Both the position numbers and the translations under genes were made by a program. Below are positions 8,492 to 16,635 of a stretch of DNA of 28,231 nt, piece after piece. The notes beneath the pieces are model-generated. The model saw nothing but the letters and a program-made list of their open reading frames with translations. It made no database searches and was not told the DNA's origin. Origin of the DNA: OPU3-GD-OMZ sp001901525 (GTDB lineage: Bacteria > Pseudomonadota > Gammaproteobacteria > Methylococcales > Methylomonadaceae); contig CAXCEI010000021.1 in the NCBI GenBank assembly GCA_963981505.1, positions 1-28,231 of the forward strand. Direction: 5' to 3'. Positions within the stretch are counted from its first letter, which is position 1, and each line of letters opens with the position of its first letter.

Positions 8492-8728
8492 ATGTCTAGA
8501 GAATGTCAAGTAACAGGTAAACGCCCTGTTACCGGAAATAACGTTTCGCACGCGAACAATAAAACAAAAAGACGTTTTAATCCAAATTTGCATATGCATA
8601 AATTTTGGGTTGAAACGGAGCGCCGTTGGGTGCGTTTGAAAGTTTCAAGCAAAGGTATGCGTATCATTGATAAGAATGGGATTGATGCTGTTCTTGCGGG
8701 TATACGTAAACGTGGCAATAAAGTTTAA
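8492..8728 (+). CDS. rpmB: 50S ribosomal protein L28
   Basis: Large-subunit ribosomal protein L28, 78 residues, the standard bacterial length. The start MSRECQVTGKRPVTGNNVSH and the RRFNPNLHMHKFWV segment are diagnostic. The reading frame is open to a TTG at 8480, but the ATG at 8492 has a good GAGGGA six bases upstream and gives the family N-terminus. The L28 zinc-ligand cysteine pairs seen in some bacteria are absent, so this is the zinc-independent type. It is followed after 11 bases by rpmG, the near-universal gammaproteobacterial pairing. Confidence 0.97.
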   Translation: MSRECQVTGKRPVTGNNVSHANNKTKRRFNPNLHMHKFWVETERRWVRLKVSSKGMRIIDKNGIDAVLAGIRKRGNKV

Positions 8729-8739
8729 GGGAATTAGCG

Positions 8740-8895
8740 ATGAGAGATATAATTAAATTAGTTTCCAGCGCAGGAACAGGTCATTTTTATACGACGACTA
8801 AAAACAAACGGACCATGCCTGAGAAAATAGAAATGAAGAAGTTTGACCCGGTTGTTCGTAAATACGTCAACTATAAAGAAGCTAAAATCAAATAA
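8740..8895 (+). CDS. rpmG: 50S ribosomal protein L33
   Basis: Small ribosomal protein L33 of 51 residues, beginning MRDIIKLVSSAGTGHFYTTT and ending in FDPVVRKYVNYKEAKIK, the classic L33 pattern. It has no CxxC pairs, so it is the zinc-free form. An AAGGGAA (8727-8733) lies about six bases before the ATG. Translation is probably coupled to rpmB just upstream. Its 3' end is embedded in a hairpin with a T-run that may terminate the operon. Confidence 0.96.
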   Translation: MRDIIKLVSSAGTGHFYTTTKNKRTMPEKIEMKKFDPVVRKYVNYKEAKIK

Positions 8896-8905
8896 GCTTT
8901 TTTAT
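8873..8905 (+). terminator. Possible AT-rich terminator overlapping the rpmG stop
   Basis: ATAAAGAAGCT (8873-8883) can pair with AGCTTTTTTAT (8895-8905) over 11 positions with one G-T wobble and an 11-base loop; the T-run lies in the 3' arm. The stem is weak in GC, and the rpmG stop codon lies at the loop end. It is the only terminator-like structure I see after the two ribosomal genes. Confidence 0.35.
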
Positions 8906-9229
8906 CCCTCAACAGTGTTGGGGTGCATTACGCGTTCTTGTTACCTGTTGAGATTGCTTTTTGATTGTTATCCAGTGATTAAAAAGCATTCTTGCGCGGG
9001 TCTTATTTTTAGTCGACCTTCTGTTTTTTTGCAATGTCGATGTCCTCGTTTTTTTCTTAATCTTATCGGTCAGAAGTTGTTCAAGACGGAGTATTCACTC
9101 TATTTTTGGGTAATTGATTGCCACTCCAATTAAGGTCTATTTTTTTAGCGGATACTAAAGAGGCCGTCTGTGCTTTAATGCGCGTTTTTTTTGTTTTATG
9201 TGATAAATTAATAGGCAATGGATGAGATG
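8906..9229. other. Gene-free stretch between rpmG and the Do protease
   Basis: AT-rich sequence with several T-runs (for example 9185-9192). An open frame crossing it (8843-9133, plus) starts inside rpmG, has no ribosome site, and its product has a random-looking composition rich in Cys and Phe, so I do not call it. No tRNA cloverleaf or palindromic operator is obvious. Confidence 0.6.
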
Positions 9230-9258
9230 ATTCGGTAAGTCGGAGAGACTAGCCGAAT
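9230..9258 (+). promoter_or_regulatory. Imperfect hairpin in the leader of the Do protease gene
   Basis: ATTCGG (9230-9235) pairs with CCGAAT (9253-9258). Inside it, after a T-G wobble and an A/A mismatch, AGTC (9238-9241) pairs with GACT (9247-9250), closing a GGAGA loop. No T-run follows, so it is not a standard terminator. It ends 36 bases before the ATG of the protease and would sit in the mRNA leader. A role in translation control or mRNA stability is only a guess. Confidence 0.35.
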
Positions 9259-9294
9259 GACGGTGGCCTTTTAGACAAAAACAGGGTGTGTTAA

Positions 9295-10665
9295 ATGAGA
9301 CGTGCGGTGGTGAATAAAAAATACGGTGTTAGCGCTTTATTTTGGGTCTTGCTATTAGGCCTGGGGTTTATCCAAACGGTTGCGGCGACCTTACCGTTGA
9401 CCGTTGCAGGTGAATCGTTACCTTCATTGGCACCCATCTTAGACAAAAGTATGCCGGCGGTTGTTAATATATCGACTTTAAAAAATATCCGAGTCAATGA
9501 TAACCCCTTAATGCAAGATCCTTTTTTTCGGCGTTTTTATCAGCCCCGGCAACGACAACGCCAGCAAAATAGCAGTTTAGGTTCGGGGGTTATTATTGAT
9601 AGCCAGTTAGGTCTGGTTTTGACTAATAATCATGTTATTGATAAAGCTGATGAAATTTTGGTGACCTTGAGTGATAAGCGACAATTCAAGGCGAAATTAA
9701 TTGGTAAGGACCCGGAAGCCGATGTCGCCGTCATTCAAATCCCAGCAGATAATTTGGTCGAGTTGCCGGTTGCTGACTCTTCGCGTCTACGCGTGGGTGA
9801 TTTTGTTATTGCTATCGGTAATCCATTTGGTTTAGGACAGACCGCAACGTCCGGTATTGTTAGCGCTTTAGGTCGAACGGGGTTGGGAATTGAAGGGTAT
9901 GAGGATTTTATTCAGACTGATGCTTCAATTAACCCTGGAAATTCAGGCGGTGCCTTGATTAATCTGAAAGGAGAGTTAATAGGAATTAATACCGCTATTC
10001 TGGCGCCGAATGGAGGTAATGTAGGAATTGGTTTTGCCATTCCCTCCAATATGGCGATGACATTAAAAAACTCTCTAGTACAGTATGGCGAGGTTCGCCG
10101 CGGCCTTTTAGGGATTTCAACACAGGATTTAACGCCGGACTTAGTGAAGGCTTTTGAGTTGGCGGAAAATTACGGAGCGGTCATTAGTCGTGTGCAGGCG
10201 GGCTCATCGGCGGAACGAGCCGGTCTTGAAGCCGGAGATATTATTCGTTTAGTCAATAATCTTAAAATTAAGAACAGCCATCAAATTCGTAATATTATTG
10301 GTTTATTACAAATCGGTGATCAGGTTGATATAGCAATTCTTAGAAATGGCCGACTACAAAACATTAAGGCCATTGTGGGCAAGCCGGTCTCGTTAGTTAC
10401 CAAGGGTCAAAGTATTCACAAGACATTGACGGGTGTTGTGTTGAGTGCAGTGCAAAAAGATCGGGTGCCCGGTATTTTAGTGAATCAGGTTGATTCTGGT
10501 TCCTACGCCTGGAATGCCGGATTAAGGCCCGGTGATATTATTTTGTCGGTTAATCGTTACCGGGTACAGACCCTACCGGACTTTAAGAAAGTCGCTATGT
10601 CCAGCAATCGTTTATTATTGAATATTCAGCGCGGTCGGGATGCGTTCTTTATTGTTTTACAGTAA
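9295..10665 (+). CDS. Do-family periplasmic serine protease (DegQ/MucD type)
   Basis: HtrA/Do-family protease and chaperone that handles misfolded envelope proteins in the periplasm. An N-terminal signal peptide is clear (charged start, hydrophobic LFWVLLLGLGFIQTVAA, likely cleaved near residue 31). The catalytic triad is complete: H113 in TNNHVIDKADE, D143 in EADVAVIQIP and S217 in NPGNSGGALINL. Two PDZ domains follow, at about 270-355 (RRGLLGISTQDL onward) and 385-456. The 456-residue length fits DegQ/MucD rather than the longer E. coli DegP, and I leave the symbol open because these paralogues are not safely told apart by eye. The start at 9295 has AGGG about eight bases upstream. moaB follows after 53 bases. 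Confidence 0.95.
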   Translation: MRRAVVNKKYGVSALFWVLLLGLGFIQTVAATLPLTVAGESLPSLAPILDKSMPAVVNISTLKNIRVNDNPLMQDPFFRRFYQPRQRQRQQNSSLGSGVIIDSQLGLVLTNNHVIDKADEILVTLSDKRQFKAKLIGKDPEADVAVIQIPADNLVELPVADSSRLRVGDFVIAIGNPFGLGQTATSGIVSALGRTGLGIEGYEDFIQTDASINPGNSGGALINLKGELIGINTAILAPNGGNVGIGFAIPSNMAMTLKNSLVQYGEVRRGLLGISTQDLTPDLVKAFELAENYGAVISRVQAGSSAERAGLEAGDIIRLVNNLKIKNSHQIRNIIGLLQIGDQVDIAILRNGRLQNIKAIVGKPVSLVTKGQSIHKTLTGVVLSAVQKDRVPGILVNQVDSGSYAWNAGLRPGDIILSVNRYRVQTLPDFKKVAMSSNRLLLNIQRGRDAFFIVLQ

Positions 10666-10718
10666 CGGCTAGCGGTGCGTTGTTGTGTTTTTAATATTAA
10701 GTGAAGTGATTGAATAAG

Positions 10719-11240
10719 ATGAGCCATGAAAGAGAGTTTAAACCTTTAGCCGTTGCGGTTATGGTGATTTCCGATACGCGATCTGAAGCCGATGATGTTT
10801 CCGGAAAAGTGTTGGTTGAGCGCTTGGAAAAAACCGGGCACTTTTTACACGACAAACAGATCGTCCCGGATGATATTTATCAGATTCGTTCCGTAGCGTC
10901 GCAATGGATAGCAAATCCTGAAATAGATGTTATTTTGACAACCGGTGGAACCGGTGTAACCGGGCGAGACGGGACACCGGAAGCGGTGCAACCGTTGTTG
11001 GATAAAGTATTGGATGGTTTTGGCGAGGTCTTCAGGATGATTTCATATCAGACGATTAAAACCTCGACGATTCAGTCGCGCGCTATTGCGGGTGTTGCGA
11101 ATGGAACTTATATCTTCTGTCTGCCGGGTTCATCAGGAGCGTGTCGTACGGCTTGGGATTCACTAATAAAAGATCAGTTGGATTACCGTACCCGGCCTTG
11201 TAATCTGGTGCAATTGATGCCGCGGTTAAAGGAGAGCTAG
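10719..11240 (+). CDS. moaB: Molybdenum cofactor biosynthesis protein MoaB
   Basis: MoaB/MogA-family protein; members bind molybdopterin and catalyse or assist its adenylylation before molybdate insertion. The diagnostic segments are AVMVISDTRSE, LTTGGTGVTGRDGTPEAV (the molybdopterin-binding loop) and FCLPGSSGACRTAWD. With the ATG at 10719 the protein has 173 residues, close to E. coli MoaB; an in-frame TTG at 10710 would add three. The Shine-Dalgarno is weak in both cases. Its TAG stop abuts the GTG of the next gene directly, so the two are probably cotranslated. No other molybdenum cofactor gene is nearby. Confidence 0.93.
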   Translation: MSHEREFKPLAVAVMVISDTRSEADDVSGKVLVERLEKTGHFLHDKQIVPDDIYQIRSVASQWIANPEIDVILTTGGTGVTGRDGTPEAVQPLLDKVLDGFGEVFRMISYQTIKTSTIQSRAIAGVANGTYIFCLPGSSGACRTAWDSLIKDQLDYRTRPCNLVQLMPRLKES

Positions 11241-11654
11241 GTGAAGATTAATTTTTTATTGGTTGGCGCTCTTGCCGGTTTAACCGGGGTGTTGTTGGGG
11301 GCTTTTGGGGCGCATGGTTTGCGAGAGTCGTTGTCACCGGCGATGTTGACGATTTATAAAACGGGTGTGGACTATCAAATGTGGCATGCGTTGGCCTTAA
11401 TGGGGGTTGCTTTATTATTGCGATATAATCCGGATGAAAAATCATTAATACGGGCCGGTTGGTTCTTTTTGCTTGGGATTGTTTTTTTTTCAGGAAGTCT
11501 TTATATACTCGCGTGTTTTAATATGAAAGGGTTGGGAATGGTCACTCCGGTAGGCGGTGTGTTTTTCATAGGCGGATGGGTTCTGTTGGCGTTGTTTTCG
11601 TTAAAAGATAAGCCAATAGTAAGCGGTTATAATGAAATTAATGAGTCTGATTAA
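11241..11654 (+). CDS. DUF423 family membrane protein (YgdD-like)
   Basis: Small integral membrane protein of 137 residues with about four hydrophobic helices (roughly 5-25, 47-63, 72-90 and 96-118). The N-terminal block LAGLTGVLLGAFGAHGLR and the YKTGVDYQMWHALALMGVAL segment, in two parts, are the hallmark of the DUF423 family (YgdD/YwdK). Function is unknown. The start is GTG immediately after the moaB stop; GGAGAG within the end of moaB can serve as the ribosome site. pepN follows after two bases, so this gene sits in a compact operon. Confidence 0.9.
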   Translation: MKINFLLVGALAGLTGVLLGAFGAHGLRESLSPAMLTIYKTGVDYQMWHALALMGVALLLRYNPDEKSLIRAGWFFLLGIVFFSGSLYILACFNMKGLGMVTPVGGVFFIGGWVLLALFSLKDKPIVSGYNEINESD

Positions 11655-11656
11655 AT

Positions 11657-14317
11657 ATGCTTGATAGTCATTTGAAAACAATTTATCTCAAGGAATATTT
11701 GCCGCCGGCGTATCTTATTCAGACGGTGGATTTGAATTTTATTTTAGATGAATTTGAAACCCGTGTTATTTCAACGCTTAAAGTTGTTGCCAATCCAGAG
11801 CATAGTAAGGGCGGTCCGTTGATTTTATCCGGTGAGCAACTGAGCCTAAAATCAGTGCGGTTAAATGGTCAGGCATTGACAACGGGAGATTTTTCTCTTG
11901 ATGATGAGTCGTTGACAGTATTGGCACCTCCCCATGAGGCGGCTTTTGAATTAATTATTGAGAACACGTTAAACCCTCATGCAAATACAGCCCTTGAAGG
12001 GTTGTATATGAGTAATGGTTTATTTTGTACACAGTGTGAAGCTGAGGGTTTCAGGAAGATCACTTATTTTCTGGATCGCCCGGATGTGATGTCTTGTTAC
12101 ACAACAACGATCATCGGCGATAAAGTGCTTTACCCGGTGTTATTATCTAATGGTAACCAAGTCGCGCACGGTGATTTAGATGATGGTCGGCATTGGGTGA
12201 CCTGGAAAGATCCTTTTCCGAAGCCGTGTTATCTTTTTGCATTGGTTGCAGGAAAATTAGTCAGTATTGAAGATCGTTATACAACAATGGCAGAACGTGA
12301 AATAGCGTTACAGGTCTTTGTTGAACCGAATGATCTGGATAAGTGCGCCCATGCTATGCAGTCGTTAAAAAATGCGATGGCATGGGACGAGAAGGTTTAT
12401 GGCAGGGAATATGATTTAGATCTTTATATGATTGTTGCGGTGAGTCATTTTAATATGGGCGCAATGGAAAATAAGGGGCTTAATGTTTTTAATACCAAGT
12501 TTGTTTTAGCTCGTCCTGATACGGCGACTGATACTGATTATGAACATATCGAAGGCGTTATCGGCCATGAATATTTCCATAACTGGACCGGCAACCGGGT
12601 TACTTGCAGAGATTGGTTTCAGTTAAGTCTAAAAGAGGGGCTAACGGTCTTTAGAGACCAGGAGTTTACGGCAGATCATACCTCAAGAGCGGTCAAGCGT
12701 ATTGAAGACGTCACCATGCTGAGAACGCGACAATTTGCAGAAGATGCAGGGCCATTAGCACATCCTGTTCGCCCGGAGTCTTACATTGAAATTAATAATT
12801 TTTATACGCTGACAATTTATGAAAAAGGCGCTGAGGTTGTGCGCATGTTGCATACCTTGTTGGGTGCCAAAAGTTTTCGTTCAGGAACGGATTTGTATTT
12901 TCAGCGCCATGATGGCCAGGCGGTGACGTGCAATGATTTTGTTAAGGCAATGGAAGATGCTAATCAGGTTGATTTGTCGCAATTTAAACGCTGGTATCAG
13001 CAAGCAGGCACACCGCAAGTCAGTGTGACGGTTGATTATCGGCCGGCTGAGCAAAAATTATCGCTCACCTTTAGCCAGTTTTGCCGTGAAATACCCGGTT
13101 ATGAAAATAAAGTGCCGTTACATATTCCGATTCGACTAGGGTTGTTAGGGGAGCGCGGTCAGGTGTTAGGGTTCCAGCAAGCCGGTGAGAAGGAGACGTG
13201 CGATGAGGTCGTTCTGGAGTTAACGGAGGCGACACAGTCTTTTGAATTCATGGGTGTTAAAGAGTCGCCGGTGCCTTCTCTGTTGCGTGGTTTTTCGGCC
13301 CCGATTAAGTTATTAATAGATCAGGATCTTGAGCAGTTAGCTTTTTTAAGTAGTCATGATGTTGATACTTTTAATCGTTGGGAAGCCGGGCAAAAATTGG
13401 CTTGTGCGGTTATTCTTGAAGTGGCTCAGGATTATGCAGACGGTAAATCGTTAAGCACAAAAGAAATTATTGTTGCGGTTTTTGACAAAATCTTAAGTCA
13501 ATCCTGGGACGATTTATCTTATTTAGCCTTATTGCTAACGTTGCCGAGTGAAGTTTATCTGCACGAACAAATGGCGGTTATTGACGTTGAAGCCATTCAC
13601 CATGCGCGCATGTTTGTAAAAAGGACTTTGGCCGAATGCTTGTATGACAAGTTCGAGCAGTTGTATACAGACCATCATTGTGATGAGTCCGGGAAATTTG
13701 ATTCTGGAGCTATTGGACGTCGACGTGTTAAAAATAGTGCGCTGGCGTACTTGTCGCTTATTGAGAATAGCGAGAGTTACCAACGCGCTGAGCTGCAATT
13801 TAAGTCAGCTAAAAACATGACCGATCAGTTGGCTTCTTTACAGGCTATTATTAATAGTGGACATCCTAAACGAGAACAGTGTTTGAGTCAGTTTTATGAG
13901 CAGTGGCACGGTGATGCCTTAGTGATTGATAAATGGTTTAGTTTGCAGGCAACTGGTTTTTTGCCCGAGGCTTTTGACGTGGTTAAGGCTTTAGCCGGGC
14001 ACACCGCTTTTGATATTAAGAACCCAAATCGAGTGCGTGCTTTGGTCGGTGCTTTTAGTCAGGCTAACCCGTTACATTTTCATCGCTCCGATGGCGACGG
14101 CTATGCATTTTTAGCCGATCAGGTGATTAAATTAAATACCATTAATCCGCAGGTGGCTGCGCGTATGGTGGTGCCGTTAACGCACTGGCAGAAGTTTGAT
14201 TTAGCGCGGCAAGATCAGATGAAATTGCAATTAGAAAGAATTGTGGTGACGCCGGGAATTTGTAAAGATGTGTATGAAATAGTAAGCAAAAGTTTAAAAG
14301 GAGCGGTTGATGACTGA
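11657..14317 (+). CDS. pepN: Aminopeptidase N (M1 family)
   Basis: Zinc aminopeptidase that removes N-terminal residues from peptides in the cytoplasm. The 886-residue length fits the bacterial PepN subfamily. The exopeptidase motif GAMEN lies at residues 268-272, and the zinc site HEYFH at 304-308, with the third ligand E327 in SLKEGLTVFRDQEF. The N-terminal DLNFILDEFETRVIST strand and the large helical C-terminal domain are typical. It starts two bases after the DUF423 gene and ends inside the first codons of the downstream thioesterase-like gene (eight-base overlap), indicating one transcript. Confidence 0.96.
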   Translation: MLDSHLKTIYLKEYLPPAYLIQTVDLNFILDEFETRVISTLKVVANPEHSKGGPLILSGEQLSLKSVRLNGQALTTGDFSLDDESLTVLAPPHEAAFELIIENTLNPHANTALEGLYMSNGLFCTQCEAEGFRKITYFLDRPDVMSCYTTTIIGDKVLYPVLLSNGNQVAHGDLDDGRHWVTWKDPFPKPCYLFALVAGKLVSIEDRYTTMAEREIALQVFVEPNDLDKCAHAMQSLKNAMAWDEKVYGREYDLDLYMIVAVSHFNMGAMENKGLNVFNTKFVLARPDTATDTDYEHIEGVIGHEYFHNWTGNRVTCRDWFQLSLKEGLTVFRDQEFTADHTSRAVKRIEDVTMLRTRQFAEDAGPLAHPVRPESYIEINNFYTLTIYEKGAEVVRMLHTLLGAKSFRSGTDLYFQRHDGQAVTCNDFVKAMEDANQVDLSQFKRWYQQAGTPQVSVTVDYRPAEQKLSLTFSQFCREIPGYENKVPLHIPIRLGLLGERGQVLGFQQAGEKETCDEVVLELTEATQSFEFMGVKESPVPSLLRGFSAPIKLLIDQDLEQLAFLSSHDVDTFNRWEAGQKLACAVILEVAQDYADGKSLSTKEIIVAVFDKILSQSWDDLSYLALLLTLPSEVYLHEQMAVIDVEAIHHARMFVKRTLAECLYDKFEQLYTDHHCDESGKFDSGAIGRRRVKNSALAYLSLIENSESYQRAELQFKSAKNMTDQLASLQAIINSGHPKREQCLSQFYEQWHGDALVIDKWFSLQATGFLPEAFDVVKALAGHTAFDIKNPNRVRALVGAFSQANPLHFHRSDGDGYAFLADQVIKLNTINPQVAARMVVPLTHWQKFDLARQDQMKLQLERIVVTPGICKDVYEIVSKSLKGAVDD

Positions 14318-14828
14318 TACGCGTGGGGTTGCTAATCTACGTAAGTTAATTTGGAATTGTAGTTTTTTAGATGATAAAAAACGAATTGAATGGTATCCAA
14401 ATTTCTGGTTAATGCGGGTTAAGGTTGTTGAACTCGCACCTGATTGGCGTACGGTCAGAATTAAGTTGCCTCATACCTGGTTATCAACGAATCCGGGTGG
14501 CGGATTATTTGGCGGCTTTCAGGCTTGTTTGGCTGATCCTATTGCGGCGATGGTTTGTCTGAAGCTTTTCCCACAATATTCAGTCTGGACGCGGTCATTG
14601 CAGTTGGATTTCAGGCGGGAAGCCATTACGGCAACCGAGCTTAGGTTTTCGATAACGCCGGAGGACGAATTGCGTATTCAACATGAACTTGAAACCAAAG
14701 GGCGGAGCACCCCTAGCTTTGATTATGGTTTTTATCAGGCGGATGGCTCATTGTGTACTGGGATAAAAGCAACGGTGGCATTACGCTCTAAGGATTATAA
14801 AAAACAAGGGATTCGTGTGCTCAAATAA
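14310..14828 (+). CDS. Hotdog-fold protein, DUF4442 / PaaI thioesterase-like
   Basis: Protein of 172 residues that resembles the DUF4442 branch of hotdog thioesterases. The segment NPGGGLFGGFQACLADPIAA (residues about 62-81) has the glycine-rich turn and helix seen in the hotdog central helix, and WTRSLQLDFRREA looks like the following beta strand. Substrate unknown; acyl-CoA or acyl-ACP thioester hydrolysis is the family expectation. The start is the ATG at 14310, with AAAAGGAG (14296-14303) six bases upstream. It overlaps the end of pepN by eight bases and is probably translated with it. The call rests on one motif region and overall pattern. Confidence 0.75.
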   Translation: MTDTRGVANLRKLIWNCSFLDDKKRIEWYPNFWLMRVKVVELAPDWRTVRIKLPHTWLSTNPGGGLFGGFQACLADPIAAMVCLKLFPQYSVWTRSLQLDFRREAITATELRFSITPEDELRIQHELETKGRSTPSFDYGFYQADGSLCTGIKATVALRSKDYKKQGIRVLK

Positions 14829-14920
14829 TCTTTTTTGAGGACGGGTTATTGGATCGTTGGTTGTTGCGTTGAGCAGTACGGTGACCAGTGGTTGACCAAA
14901 GTAACTTTTAGCAGGGTATT

Positions 14921-15742
14921 ATGTCAGTAGCCGTGATTATTCCGAGTTTTAACCGGTGTGTTTTACTTAAACGTGCACTGGTTTCAGTTTTTAAGCAAGA
15001 CTGTCCTGCCGATGAAGTGATTGTCGTTGATGATGGTTCAACAGATGATAGCGCGGACATGGTGAAGCGTTGTTTTCCAGAGGTTGTTTATATTTATCAA
15101 GACAATTGTGGCGTCAGTTCCGCGCGTAATAAAGGCATTGCTAAAAGCCGCTCTGATTGGATAACTTTTCTGGACTCTGATGATGAATGGTTGCCGGAAA
15201 AATTAGCGGTTCAACGGGATTACCTGAGCCGGAACGACGATTATCGGGTGTGCCATACCGAAGAAATTTGGATTCGTGACGGTCGCCGTGTCAATCCGAT
15301 GAAAAAACACGCCAAGATAGGGGGCTGGATTTTTCAACATTGTTTGCCGCTTTGCGCTATGTCGCCTTCATCGGTGATGATACATCGCCAGATTTTTTCG
15401 GAAGTGGGTGATTTTGATGAGGATCTACCGGCTTGTGAAGATTATGATTTATGGTTAAGAATTACTGCCCGTTACCCGGTTTTATTTATTACAGAGCCGA
15501 TGATACTCAAATACGGTGGTCACAGCGATCAGTTATCCAGACGTTTTTGGGGGATGGACCGTTTTAGAATTAAGGCGTTAGAAAAAATAATCGCAGAGCC
15601 TTGTTTATCTGAGGAAAATAGGTCCGCAGCAATTGCAATGCTGCAAGAAAAAGCGAGGGTCTATATTCAAGGCGCGCAAAAGCGCGGCAAGGCTGACGAG
15701 GTTGCGCAATATCAATTATTAATGAACCACTATCAGGCGTAG
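14921..15742 (+). CDS. Family 2 glycosyltransferase (GT-A fold)
   Basis: Cytoplasmic or membrane-associated inverting glycosyltransferase of 273 residues. The GT-A nucleotide-sugar binding pattern is clear: AVIIPSFNR at the start, EVIVVDDGSTDDS (D37/D38), NCGVSSARNKGI, and the metal-binding DSDD at 85-88. The later CEDYDLWLRI supplies the probable catalytic-base region. No membrane helices are seen. Donor and acceptor cannot be inferred: there is no polysaccharide cluster around it, only a nucleoside phosphorylase-like gene ten bases downstream. A CAGGG lies a few bases before the ATG. Confidence 0.9.
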   Translation: MSVAVIIPSFNRCVLLKRALVSVFKQDCPADEVIVVDDGSTDDSADMVKRCFPEVVYIYQDNCGVSSARNKGIAKSRSDWITFLDSDDEWLPEKLAVQRDYLSRNDDYRVCHTEEIWIRDGRRVNPMKKHAKIGGWIFQHCLPLCAMSPSSVMIHRQIFSEVGDFDEDLPACEDYDLWLRITARYPVLFITEPMILKYGGHSDQLSRRFWGMDRFRIKALEKIIAEPCLSEENRSAAIAMLQEKARVYIQGAQKRGKADEVAQYQLLMNHYQA

Positions 15743-15752
15743 GTTATCTCAG

Positions 15753-16562
15753 GTGTCTCCGAATACTTTTATTTTTATGGCGTTGCCCAGTGAAGCGAAG
15801 GGTCTTATCACGCATTTGAAATTAAAGCGTTGGCAAGGTAGCCGAGTCTACTCGATATTTGTCAATGACCACTATTGTGTGACGGTGACCGGTATAGGAA
15901 AGGCCGCTATGGCAGCGGCTATGGGTTATACCTTTGCAACATTTCCTCAAACCGTTAATCCATTGATTGTTAATGTGGGTATAGCAGGGCATGGGCAATA
16001 TGCCTTGGGGACGGTGTTAGCGGCCAAAAAAATTATCGACTTGGATAGTCGACGGTGTTTTTATCCCCAGTTGGTTTATGCGGTTCCGGTGGCGACGGAA
16101 ATTGTTGCGAGTGTTTCGACGCCGGACACGGCCTATCGGCAAAATTATGTTTATGAGATGGAGGCTGCTGCTTTTTATGAAACCGCATTACGTTTTTCCA
16201 GTGCTGAATTGATTCAGGTTGTTAAGGTTATTTCAGATAACAAAGATTCATCAGTCGAGCAAGTGACGCCGCAGTGGGTCGCGGCGTTAATGATTCCTGC
16301 GCTAGGGTCTATACTGGCTGTGATAGATGAATTATCTACGCTGAGAGTGCAGTTGCCCGAGGGGGAGCCGTTAGATTATCAGCGCGTGCTTGCGCAGTGG
16401 AAATTTACCGTGAGTCAGCAAAGTCAGTTGAAAAAGTTGTTATGGCGTTTTCAAGTGTTGAGCGAGAAGCCTTTGCCAGAGGCTTTTGAGTCGGGGTCGT
16501 CGTTGTTAGGGTGGTTAGAACAAGAAGTTGATCAATTAGCGGTCAATACTACGCTGTTGTAG
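15753..16562 (+). CDS. Nucleoside phosphorylase / MTA-SAH nucleosidase-fold protein with C-terminal tail
   Basis: PNP/UDP-fold protein of 269 residues. Features that match 5'-methylthioadenosine/S-adenosylhomocysteine nucleosidases are the N-terminal acid (E14 in MALPSEAKGLI), LIVNVGIAGHG, YEMEAAAFYE (ribose-binding Met-Glu and glutamate) and KVISDNKD (catalytic-type Asp). The nucleosidase core would end near residue 190; about 75 extra residues follow, including WKFTVSQQSQLKKLLWRFQ, a segment I cannot assign. The start is GTG at 15753; there is no ATG that keeps the fold. Related alternatives are futalosine hydrolase or the hopanoid enzyme HpnG, and the sequence alone does not decide. It follows the glycosyltransferase by ten bases. 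Confidence 0.75.
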   Translation: MSPNTFIFMALPSEAKGLITHLKLKRWQGSRVYSIFVNDHYCVTVTGIGKAAMAAAMGYTFATFPQTVNPLIVNVGIAGHGQYALGTVLAAKKIIDLDSRRCFYPQLVYAVPVATEIVASVSTPDTAYRQNYVYEMEAAAFYETALRFSSAELIQVVKVISDNKDSSVEQVTPQWVAALMIPALGSILAVIDELSTLRVQLPEGEPLDYQRVLAQWKFTVSQQSQLKKLLWRFQVLSEKPLPEAFESGSSLLGWLEQEVDQLAVNTTLL

Positions 16563-16635
16563 GCGATAGTTATTAAATAGTGTTGTTAACTTTATCTGGA
16601 TCGTTAATAGCTTTGTTATAGAGAGGAAAAAATAA

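Noticed and set aside
8843..9133. Open frame of 96 codons crossing the end of rpmG and the following gap.
   Set aside because: It begins inside rpmG in another frame, has no ribosome site and codes for a Cys/Phe-rich sequence without any domain character.
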